A DNA stretch of 64,000 nt from an uncultured Bacteroidota bacterium (GTDB lineage Bacteria > Bacteroidota > Bacteroidia > Bacteroidales > P3). The DNA lies in the NCBI GenBank assembly GCA_902774395.1, contig CACYIK010000001.1:62001-126000 (forward strand), read 5' to 3'. The notes below the pieces were generated by a model. The model saw only the letters and a program-made list of their open reading frames with translations, was not told the DNA's origin and did not search any database. Below are positions 52,481-61,363 of this stretch, in pieces. Both the position numbers and the translations under genes were made by a program. Position 1 is the stretch's first letter. Each line of letters begins with the position of its first letter.

Positions 52481-54811
52481 TCACCTTATCACCACCACCT
52501 TTCTTGCTTGATAGTTGCCTATTTTAATCATATAGGTGCCGCTGGCGGGAATGTCGAAGTGCAAAGGTTTGCCGTAGTCCTGCTTGGTGGCAAGGATGCG
52601 GCCGGTGACATCGTACAGCGTCACCATGTTGCCGTCGGCGCCCTCTACCACTATGCGTCCATCGCGCTGGTAGATTTTGGCATTGACCGTCTCCACGCCG
52701 TTGATGCCCGTCTGGTCGACAAAGACCGTGTCGTGAATATAGACGGTGTCGAAGATGTAACGGTTCAGATAGATGGTGTCATAGACGTAGTTGTTGACAA
52801 TCACAGTGTCGTGGTAGTAGTTGGTAACGAAAACCGTATCGTAATACTGGTTGTTGACCATCGTGGTGTCGTACTGGTAGTAGTTGTTAATTACCGTGTC
52901 ATAGATGTTGACAATAGTGGTGTCGTACTGGTAGTAGTTGTTAATCACCGTGTCATAGATGTTGACGATTGTGGTATCGTACTGGTAGTAGTTGTTGGAG
53001 ATTCGTATCGTGTCGTGGACAAGTTTCATAAAGTAGGCCGAGAGAGTGGTGTCAGATATCACTGTGATGATATGAGGATTATCGATGCTGCCGTCACTCC
53101 AGTGGTCGAAGTAAAAGTCCTCATCCGCCGTGGCAGTGAGCGTGGCCGTGTTGTCTTCGCAGGTGGGCTGCACTATAGCCACACTGCCGTGGTAGCTGTC
53201 AGCGATAGAGACCGTGTACTCCATTTCTCCTTGAATATTGTTAAAACGTTTCCACTCGGGGGTAGTCTGATAGATTGAAATAGCATTGCAGGGGACATAG
53301 AGGGAAATATTGTATCTTCCAGATCCGCCAATGATATATGATGGATGTTCTACTGATGGAGGCTCGAATGACATGGAATGAATTTCGGTCAACATGCTGC
53401 AGTAACTGAAAGCCATACTGCCTATTGTGGTGACGCTGGATGGAATGGTGACGGAGGTCAGGCTGCTACAGTCAGAGAAAGCGCCACCGCCTATTGAGGT
53501 GACGCCGTCGAGGATGGTAACGGAGGTCAGACTGCTGCAGTAACTGAAAGCATAACCGCCTATCGCGGTGACGCTGGATGGAATGGTGACGGAGGTCAGG
53601 CTGCTACATTCAGAGAAAGCGCTATTGCCTATCGAGGTAACACCGTCGGGGATAGTGACGGAGGTCAGGCTGGTGCAGAAAGAGAATGCCCCATTGCCTA
53701 TCGTGGTGACGCTGGAAGGAATGGTGACGGAGGTCAGGCTGCTACAGCCAGAGAAAGCGTTATCGCCTATCGAGGTAACACCGTCGGGGATAGTGACGGA
53801 GGTCAGGCTGGTGCAGTAAGAGAATGCCCTATTGCCTATCGTGGTGACGCTGGAAGGAATGGTAACTTCCATGGCAGTTCCAATATACGCTATCAGTTCT
53901 GTCCTATTTTCGTCTGCATAGACAAAGTCTCCATCTATCACGCCATTCATAGTGCTTGCCCCCCAACGATCACCCGTTGCAGTCCCATGGTACTCAATGT
54001 GCCTTACCTCGCTGAAAGCCCGGGTTCCGATTGAAGTGACGCCGTCGGGAATGACGACGGAGGCCAGGCTACGACAGTAAGCGAAAGCCTCCTCTCCTAT
54101 CGAGGTGACAGTGGATGGAATGGAGACGGAGGTTAGGCTGGTACAGTAAGAGAATGCCCTATAGCCTATCGAGGTGACGATTGATGGAATAGTGACTTCT
54201 GTGGCATTTCCAATATACGCTATCAGTTCTGTCTTGCTTTCGTCAGCATAGACGAATCCTCCATCCGTCACTCCATTTATAGTGTAAGCTCCCCAAGGTG
54301 CACCTGTTGCTGTCCCGTGGTATTCAATGTGTCTTACTCCATAAAAAGTTTCGTTTACAATTGAGGTAACACCATTAGGGATGGTGACGGAGGCTAGTCT
54401 CCAGCAGTAACTGAAAGCCATACTGCCTATTGTGGTGACGCTGGATGGAATGGTGACGGAGGTCAGGCTGCTACAGTCAGAGAAAGCATTACTGCCTATT
54501 GTGGTGACGCTAGATGGAATGATGACGGATGTTAGGTCCGAGCAATCACAGAAAGCATAACTGCGTATCCTTATAACATTGTAGGTGACGTCATTGAATG
54601 TTACCGTCGCAGGTATGACAAGATCACCCGTTGGAGAAGTTGTATAATACGGGCCACTCCCGTATTCATATGTCACTTCAACAGTATTGTCGCTTAGTCT
54701 GTTAAAATACAGCGTTTGTCCGCTTGGGGCCACGACGGAAAAGTCGTAGGCCTGGACAGTTGGAATCATTGCCATACATGCGGCAATCAAAAGGAATAAT
54801 TTTTTCTTCAT
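52481..54811 (-). CDS. BspA-like leucine-rich-repeat surface protein with C-terminal sorting domain (copy 2)
   Basis: 776 residues. Signal peptide MKKKLFLLIAACMAMIPTVQA. About 14 BspA/LRR_5 repeats of 23 residues (VTIPSSVTTIGSNAFSDCSS type, about 85-480), with two interruptions reading HIEYHGTATG. A Listeria-Bacteroides-type repeat (YFDHWSDGSIDNPHIITV, about 565-582) and a stalk of NNYYQYDTTIVNIYDTVI-like repeats follow (about 600-700). The sorting domain VTLYDVTGRILATKQDYG ... MIKIGNYQARKVVVIR is almost identical to that of 25914-28109. It is expected on the surface as an adhesin-like protein. The DNA repeats are near-identical, so copy number may vary by recombination. Confidence 0.9.
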   Translation of the reverse strand: MKKKLFLLIAACMAMIPTVQAYDFSVVAPSGQTLYFNRLSDNTVEVTYEYGSGPYYTTSPTGDLVIPATVTFNDVTYNVIRIRSYAFCDCSDLTSVIIPSSVTTIGSNAFSDCSSLTSVTIPSSVTTIGSMAFSYCWRLASVTIPNGVTSIVNETFYGVRHIEYHGTATGAPWGAYTINGVTDGGFVYADESKTELIAYIGNATEVTIPSIVTSIGYRAFSYCTSLTSVSIPSTVTSIGEEAFAYCRSLASVVIPDGVTSIGTRAFSEVRHIEYHGTATGDRWGASTMNGVIDGDFVYADENRTELIAYIGTAMEVTIPSSVTTIGNRAFSYCTSLTSVTIPDGVTSIGDNAFSGCSSLTSVTIPSSVTTIGNGAFSFCTSLTSVTIPDGVTSIGNSAFSECSSLTSVTIPSSVTAIGGYAFSYCSSLTSVTILDGVTSIGGGAFSDCSSLTSVTIPSSVTTIGSMAFSYCSMLTEIHSMSFEPPSVEHPSYIIGGSGRYNISLYVPCNAISIYQTTPEWKRFNNIQGEMEYTVSIADSYHGSVAIVQPTCEDNTATLTATADEDFYFDHWSDGSIDNPHIITVISDTTLSAYFMKLVHDTIRISNNYYQYDTTIVNIYDTVINNYYQYDTTIVNIYDTVINNYYQYDTTMVNNQYYDTVFVTNYYHDTVIVNNYVYDTIYLNRYIFDTVYIHDTVFVDQTGINGVETVNAKIYQRDGRIVVEGADGNMVTLYDVTGRILATKQDYGKPLHFDIPASGTYMIKIGNYQARKVVVIR

Positions 54812-55106
54812 AATGTTTATTGTTTAAAGGGCTAATACTTTCGTTCAATAAACACATAAAAAAGAAGCGCGGACATCAACTTTCGTTACTTATCCCGCTC
54901 TATAAGGCTCTCGCATTGCCTGTCTTTCGAGGATAAGCAACACCGAGGCCCACGCTAACGATATATACTGAAACGTGTATATACGCAACAATGGACGTTG
55001 GATGCTGCTTTACCGTGCGAAAGACTATGAATTTGCGAGATTCTATAGAGCCGCAGATAAAACGTCTACAACGTCTTATTTATATGTCTGTCATTCCTAT
55101 CGAATG
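54812..55106 (-). ncRNA. Structured leader RNA of BspA-like gene 2 (candidate attenuator)
   Basis: About 295 bases, closely similar to 28110-28414. Kept features: the 9-bp hairpin (55057-55079), UGCGG paired with UCGCA (a G-U in place of G-C), the UAUAUA hairpin with one more pair than in copy 1, the terminator-like stem plus U-run (54858-54900, one A-G mismatch here), and an alternative pairing of CUUAUCC (54931-54937) with GGAUAAG (54889-54895). The 9-bp stem next to the ATG is unchanged. The 5' end differs (ATTCGATAGGAAT here). Confidence 0.6.
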
Positions 55107-55112
55107 ACGGTG

Positions 55113-55142
55113 CAAAGATACGAAAACTTTTTAAACTGACAA
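55113..55142 (-). promoter_or_regulatory. Promoter of BspA-like gene 2
   Basis: Minus strand: TTG (55142-55140), 19-base spacer, TATCTTTG (55120-55113). Confidence 0.7.
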
Positions 55143-55153
55143 AAAATAATTTA

Positions 55154-55181
55154 CCGCCGCAAGCTTTTCAGCCTGCGGCGG
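55154..55181. terminator. Terminator-like hairpin between nucleotidyltransferase and BspA-like gene 2
   Basis: CCGCCGCA (55154-55161) pairs with TGCGGCGG (55174-55181). The position matches 28460-28491 in the other copy. Confidence 0.7.
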
Positions 55182-55260
55182 CAATATACATTTTGCAGTA
55201 ATCAATCTTATATCTCGTTTATTTTTTCTCTGCTGTAAAGCATTAACTACCAGTTCTCAA

Positions 55261-55554
55261 TCAAACATAGCAACTCTCCTTTGTTATTCTGCTGCGGAGC
55301 AACGGATTCATGTTCTCCCTTACTCGCACGATGTCCACCTTGCATCCTAATAACTCTTCCAACTCACACTGAAGACTGTCCAGTGTTATCAAAGAAAGAG
55401 CTTTGCCTATATAGAAGACGTCGACGTCGCTCATTTCAGTCTGTTCCCCACGGGCCGCAGAACCAAACACGCCAAGTCTTTCAATACCGTAACGGTTTAC
55501 AGCATACGGCTTGAATTGTCCAAGAGTGTCTAATATTTCTCTCGTCGTCTTCAT
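55261..55554 (-). CDS. Minimal nucleotidyltransferase domain protein
   Basis: 97 residues. GVFGSAARGEQTEMSDVDVF (about 29-48) gives GSxARG and DxD of the pol-beta-like minimal nucleotidyltransferases. It is only distantly similar to the two MntA-like proteins in this window. Its ATG follows the stop of the broken hepT directly. A short frame MLYSREKINEI after its stop (about 55233-55198) could be the remnant of its own HEPN partner, but this is weak. Confidence 0.8.
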   Translation of the reverse strand: MKTTREILDTLGQFKPYAVNRYGIERLGVFGSAARGEQTEMSDVDVFYIGKALSLITLDSLQCELEELLGCKVDIVRVRENMNPLLRSRITKESCYV

Positions 55555-55759
55555 CTATTTATCTTCTTCAGAAAGATACTTGTCAATTTGTTCTTCCAGT
55601 TCTGGCAGGTCAAGGGTCAGTACTTCCTTTACAACGCCAAACTTTACCTGGAAATATTCATGTGTGATATAGTTGCGCATGCCGATAATCATCTTCCATT
55701 CTTCCGATGGCCTCTTTTATATGCAGCAGGCGTTCTCTGTCACGCGCGGTTTCTCTCAT
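55555..55759 (-). pseudogene. hepT with internal deletion and frameshift
   Basis: The ATG overlaps the end of the MntA-like gene (as in intact mntA-hepT pairs) and opens MRETARDRERLLHIKEAI. Then the frame shifts and continues as EEWKIIGMRNYITHEYFQVK, VLTLDLPELEEQIDKYLSEE and a stop at 55555-55557. The C-terminal part has the HEPN RNase motif R-x4-H (RNYITH) and its C-terminal helix. About 50-60 residues between the two parts that a HepT normally has are missing. Total 205 bases, not a multiple of three. Confidence 0.8.
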
Positions 55760-56036
55760 AGATCAGTTTCTTATCACGGTTAGCACTCTCTTCGGCATAG
55801 GTCATAAGACACCCCTCGGCCACCAAGTCCACCTCACGACCGAGCAGCTCCTTCAAGTCGACATACATTCCAAAGAATCTAATCCCGATGCGTTGACTTT
55901 CATCGAGTTCTACCAGCAAGTCGATATCGCTGTCTTCGCGCTCTTCGCCACGGGCATAAGACCCGAACACCCAGGCTTTCAACACCGGCTGGGTGGCGAA
56001 ATAATCGCTAATCTTCTTGTTTATTGAGGCATCCAT
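55740..56036 (-). CDS. MntA-type minimal nucleotidyltransferase (antitoxin-like), paralogue
   Basis: 98 residues. MDASINKKISDYFATQPVLK and GSYARGEEREDSDIDLLV, close to 28533-28835. In an intact module it would AMPylate HepT; here the HepT gene is broken. Promoter at 56056-56085. Confidence 0.86.
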   Translation of the reverse strand: MDASINKKISDYFATQPVLKAWVFGSYARGEEREDSDIDLLVELDESQRIGIRFFGMYVDLKELLGREVDLVAEGCLMTYAEESANRDKKLIYERNRA

Positions 56037-56055
56037 AACATTTTATTTCACGGTG

Positions 56056-56085
56056 CAAAAATACAAATTTATTTTGAACCAACAA
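56056..56085 (-). promoter_or_regulatory. Promoter of the nucleotidyltransferase gene (copy 2)
   Basis: Minus strand: TTG (56085-56083), 19-base spacer, TATTTTTG (56063-56056). The bases around it (ATTTTGAACC, GCAAAAATAC) match those before copy 1. Confidence 0.65.
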
Positions 56086-56105
56086 AAAAAAAGATGTTGT
56101 CATAC

Positions 56106-56139
56106 AAAAAAAAGCCTCCGGCAGAAATCAACCGGAGGC
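56106..56139 (-). terminator. Terminator of the membrane pyrophosphatase gene
   Basis: GCCTCCGG (56114-56121) pairs with CCGGAGGC (56132-56139); the minus-strand transcript ends in TTTTTTTT. Confidence 0.85.
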
Positions 56140-56175
56140 ATGAAAATTCTCTAATTCTCTAATTCTTGAAAAAGT

Positions 56176-58581
<2,406 letters not shown>

Positions 58582-58715
58582 ATTGAGATAATTTTAGGTT
58601 TCGTTGTGTAAAAAACGGGTGTACAAATATACTAAAATTTGTTAATTTGGCAGTTTTTTTTCAAAATCTGCCCGTTTTTAGCGCCACGTTGCGGATGTTT
58701 GCCTGTTGCCGGACA

Positions 58716-58747
58716 GGGGGTGGGGTAGAGGGGTGGTGGAGGGGAGG
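58716..58747 (+). promoter_or_regulatory. G-run cluster (possible G-quadruplex) between hppA and pyrE
   Basis: GGGGG-T-GGGG-TAGA-GGGG-TGGTGGA-GGGG: four runs of at least four G on the plus strand, with loops of 1, 4 and 7, about 36 bases before the pyrE -7 element. Nothing else is seen in 58582-58782 apart from the hppA -7 element. Confidence 0.5.
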
Positions 58748-58782
58748 GAAAAAGTTTTTTTTATTATATTCAAAAAAAAGTG

Positions 58783-58790
58783 TATTTTTG
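58783..58790 (+). promoter_or_regulatory. pyrE -7 element
   Basis: TATTTTTG. No well-placed TTG is seen upstream. The expected start of transcription (about 58797) is within or just after the first ATG (58795). Confidence 0.55.
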
Positions 58791-58794
58791 CAGC

Positions 58795-59451
58795 ATGATT
58801 ACAAACAAAGACATGGCCGCTAAGACGGCAGATTTTTTATTGACAGTGAAAGCAGTAAAGCTCAACAACGAGCATCCTTTCACATGGGCTTCGGGGCGTA
58901 AATCGCCCATTTATTGCGACAATCGCGTCACTTTGTCGTATCCCGAGATACGCACTTTCATCCGCCAGCGTTTCGTGGAGATTGTCAACGAGACGTGGGG
59001 TAACGTCGATGTGATTGCCGGTGTGGCAACGGGCGGCATTGCCCAGGGCGCACTGGTGGCACAGGAACTTGGCCGTCCCTTCGTGTACGTCCGTTCCGAG
59101 AGCAAGAGCCACGGTCTGACGAACCAGATCGAAGGCGAAATTCACGCCGGCCAGTCGGTGGTGGTCATCGAGGACCTGGTGTCGACGGGCAAGAGCTCGC
59201 TCATCGCCGTCAAGGCCCTGCGCGAGAAGGGCTGCATCGTGAAGGGCATGGCTGCCATCTTCACCTACGGTCTGCAGGTGGCTGCCGACAACTTCGAGAA
59301 CGAGAATGTGGAGCTGATGACGCTGACCGACTACGACACCCTCATTCAGGTGGCCCACGAGAAGGAGTATGTGCGTCCCGAGGACTTCGAGAGCCTCTCG
59401 GCCTGGCGCAAGAACCCCGAGCAGTGGAGCAAAGAGCACGGTGAAGAATGA
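58795..59451 (+). CDS. pyrE: Orotate phosphoribosyltransferase
   Basis: 218 residues from MITNKDMAAK. It makes OMP from orotate and PRPP. FTWASGRKSPIYCDNR (about 26-41), the PRPP loop region VYVRSESKSHG and the PRPP-binding motif VVVIEDLVSTGKSS (about 121-134) are typical. Because the -7 element ends four bases before ATG 58795, the mRNA may be leaderless or translation may begin at ATG 58813 (MAAKTADF). pyrB and pyrI are at 16308-17802. Confidence 0.95.
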   Translation: MITNKDMAAKTADFLLTVKAVKLNNEHPFTWASGRKSPIYCDNRVTLSYPEIRTFIRQRFVEIVNETWGNVDVIAGVATGGIAQGALVAQELGRPFVYVRSESKSHGLTNQIEGEIHAGQSVVVIEDLVSTGKSSLIAVKALREKGCIVKGMAAIFTYGLQVAADNFENENVELMTLTDYDTLIQVAHEKEYVRPEDFESLSAWRKNPEQWSKEHGEE

Positions 59452-59482
59452 TGAATTGAAAATTGAGAATTGAAAATTGAAA
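59452..59482. repeat. Heptamer array (GAATTGA/AAATTGA) after pyrE
   Basis: On the plus strand, directly after the pyrE stop. Its exact inverse type lies inside the next gene at 59541-59571. Confidence 0.8.
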
Positions 59483-59488
59483 ATAACT

Positions 59489-60301
59489 ATGGCTAAAAAT
59501 ACAATTGGAAGATTGTTGCTGCTTGTTTGCGCAAGCATATTTTTCAATTTTCAATTTTCAATTTTCAATTCGCTTCGGGCGCAGGAAAGCATGATATCTG
59601 TCCCGGTGGCCGAGGGCGTGACGGTCGATATGGTGTGGGTGAAAGGCGGCACGTTTACCATGGGCAACAACGAGACGCCCAAGGGCGTGAAGCTCACCTA
59701 CGAGGCATCGAAGCCTGAGCACCGCGTGACGGTGGACGGCTACTATATCGGGCGTTACGAGGTGACACAAGGCCTGTGGCGTGCCGTGATGGGCGAGGTG
59801 CCGTCGAAATTCAGCGGCAACGACAGCCTCCCGGTGGAGAATGTCTCGTGGGAGGAGGCGCAGCAGTTCACCATCATGCTCAGCCAGCTCACCGGCCGTC
59901 GCTTCCGTCTGCCTACCGAGGCGGAGTGGGAGTTCGCCGCCCGTGGCGGCAGCAAGAACCCCTTCGCCGGTTGCGACAGGGGCCAGCTGGACAAGTACTG
60001 CTGGTATTGCGTCAACAGCGAGCGCTTCCCGCACCCCGTGGGACAGCTTAAGGCTAACGCCTTGGGACTCTACGACATGAGCGGAAACGTTGCTGAATGG
60101 TGTCAGGACTGGATGGAGGCCTACAGCGCCGACGACCAGACCAATCCCCGCGGCCCGAAGAAAGGCGAAGCCAAGGTGCTGCGTGGCGGCCACTACAACG
60201 GCACGTCGCCGATGTGCACCGTCTACGACCGCAGCTGGTATGTGCCGTCGGGCAAGAGCGAGTACTATGGCCTGAGAGTAGTGATGGAGGTGGGAGAGTG
60301 A
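59489..60301 (+). CDS. SUMF1/formylglycine-generating-enzyme-like exported protein
   Basis: 270 residues. The signal peptide's hydrophobic part continues into FFNFQFSIFNSLRAQ, encoded by a heptamer array. The FGE-sulfatase domain covers the rest: MVWVKGGTFTMGNNE, RVTVDGYYIGRYEVTQGLWR, VENVSWEEAQQF, RFRLPTEAEWEFAARGG, NVAEWCQDWM, VLRGGHYN. Whether it generates formylglycine is doubtful: no sulfatase is adjacent, and most bacterial members serve other roles (e.g. gliding or T9SS accessory proteins such as GldK/GldJ). Start ATG 59489; a TTG at 59477 is in frame. Confidence 0.88.
   Translation: MAKNTIGRLLLLVCASIFFNFQFSIFNSLRAQESMISVPVAEGVTVDMVWVKGGTFTMGNNETPKGVKLTYEASKPEHRVTVDGYYIGRYEVTQGLWRAVMGEVPSKFSGNDSLPVENVSWEEAQQFTIMLSQLTGRRFRLPTEAEWEFAARGGSKNPFAGCDRGQLDKYCWYCVNSERFPHPVGQLKANALGLYDMSGNVAEWCQDWMEAYSADDQTNPRGPKKGEAKVLRGGHYNGTSPMCTVYDRSWYVPSGKSEYYGLRVVMEVGE
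59541..59571. repeat. Heptamer array (TTTTCAA/TTTTCAA) in the SUMF1-like signal peptide
   Basis: Four TTTTCAA units in tandem, the inverse of the array at 59452-59482. The RNA could fold over the start codon between them. Confidence 0.85.
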
Positions 60302-60394
60302 GGAGTGATGAATGAGGAGTGATGAGTGATGAGTGAGGAGTGATGAATGATGAATGATGAGTGATGAGTGATGAATTAGGAGTGATGAATTGAA
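60302..60394. repeat. Heptamer array (GTGATGA/ATGATGA) between SUMF1-like gene and hpt
   Basis: About thirteen units on the plus strand, starting at the stop codon of the SUMF1-like gene (GAGTGAGGAGTGATGAATG). Confidence 0.85.
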
Positions 60395-60397
60395 GTT

Positions 60398-60925
60398 ATG
60401 AAGATTAAGGACAAGGAATTCGAGGTGTTCATCTCCGAGGAGGAGCTGGGCGCCATTGTGGACCGGCTGGCCTGCCGCATCAGCGACGACTATGCCGGCA
60501 CCAACCTTGTGGTCTGTCCCGTACTCACCGGAGCCTACCTTTTCGCCGCCGACCTGCTGCGCAAGCTGACGATAGATGCCGAGGTGGCCTTTGTGAAATA
60601 CAGCTCCTATGAGGGTATGCACTCCACCGGCAAGGTAAGCTGTCAGCTGCCGTTCCCTGAGAGGGTGAAAGGACGTGACGTGCTTATCGTGGAGGATATC
60701 GTGGATACCGGCCTCTCCATGGGACACCTGCTGCAGGAAGTGGGCAAGCTCGGCCCTCGCAGCGTGCGTATCTGCACGCTCTTCTACAAGCCCGAGGCTT
60801 TCAAGGGCGACTACAAGGTGGACTATGTGGGCCGCGACATTGCCAACGACTTCATCGTCGGCTACGGCCTCGACTACGACGAGGAGGGCCGGACACTGAA
60901 GGAAGTATGGAAAACGAAGAACTAA
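60398..60925 (+). CDS. hpt: Hypoxanthine phosphoribosyltransferase
   Basis: 175 residues. Purine salvage: hypoxanthine (and often guanine) plus PRPP to IMP/GMP. VCPVLTGAYLFAADLLR, FVKYSSYEG, the PRPP motif VLIVEDIVDTGLSM (about 96-109) and YKVDYVGRDIANDFIVGYG are typical. In many Bacteroidota hpt stands next to adk and obgE; here it is 38 kb away. Confidence 0.95.
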   Translation: MKIKDKEFEVFISEEELGAIVDRLACRISDDYAGTNLVVCPVLTGAYLFAADLLRKLTIDAEVAFVKYSSYEGMHSTGKVSCQLPFPERVKGRDVLIVEDIVDTGLSMGHLLQEVGKLGPRSVRICTLFYKPEAFKGDYKVDYVGRDIANDFIVGYGLDYDEEGRTLKEVWKTKN

Positions 60926-60928
60926 AAA

Positions 60929-61363
60929 ATGAAGAAAGAAGGATTCACAATGATGGGTACGACAGCTGCTGTCACGGTGTGCAAAGGTATTTTGCGCAAG
61001 TCGTTGCTTCTTTTTTCATTCCTTGTTTTTCTCATTCCTCTGTCAGGTTGTGAGAAAGAGCAGCATCTCAACGTGAACCCTGCCGACCTTCATGGTCTGT
61101 GGGTGCGCAATCAGGAGTACTGGCGTTTCCTCGACAACGGCACCGGCGTGACGTGGGACGAGGCCGAGGATGTGTCGGAGCAGGAGAGCAACCTGCGCTT
61201 CGAGTGGACGCTTTCGCTCGACGAGCTGACTTGCGTGTTCCGCGGCGAGATGGGCAACCAGGCGGTCCCCAAACTCTATATCATCCGTGAGATTACGCCG
61301 ACAAGGCTGAGATGGGAGGACTATTACGGCGAAGAATATACGTTTTCGAAAGTTGTTGAGTAG
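60929..61363 (+). CDS. Small lipoprotein, lipocalin-like
   Basis: 144 residues. A long signal peptide ends in the lipobox IPLSGC (about 41-46; ATG 60950 or 60953 would shorten it). The mature part (about 100 residues: LHGLWVRNQEYWRFLDNGTG ... YEWTLSLDELTCVF-like strands) alternates in a way that fits the small lipocalin-like lipoproteins of Bacteroidota. Function unknown. It starts three bases after hpt and ends directly before the AsmA-like gene, so the three are probably one transcript. Confidence 0.78.
   Translation: MKKEGFTMMGTTAAVTVCKGILRKSLLLFSFLVFLIPLSGCEKEQHLNVNPADLHGLWVRNQEYWRFLDNGTGVTWDEAEDVSEQESNLRFEWTLSLDELTCVFRGEMGNQAVPKLYIIREITPTRLRWEDYYGEEYTFSKVVE

Noticed and set aside
59489-60301. 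True formylglycine-generating enzyme
   Set aside because: The fold is clear, but there is no sulfatase nearby and family members are often not FGEs, so only SUMF1-like is stated.
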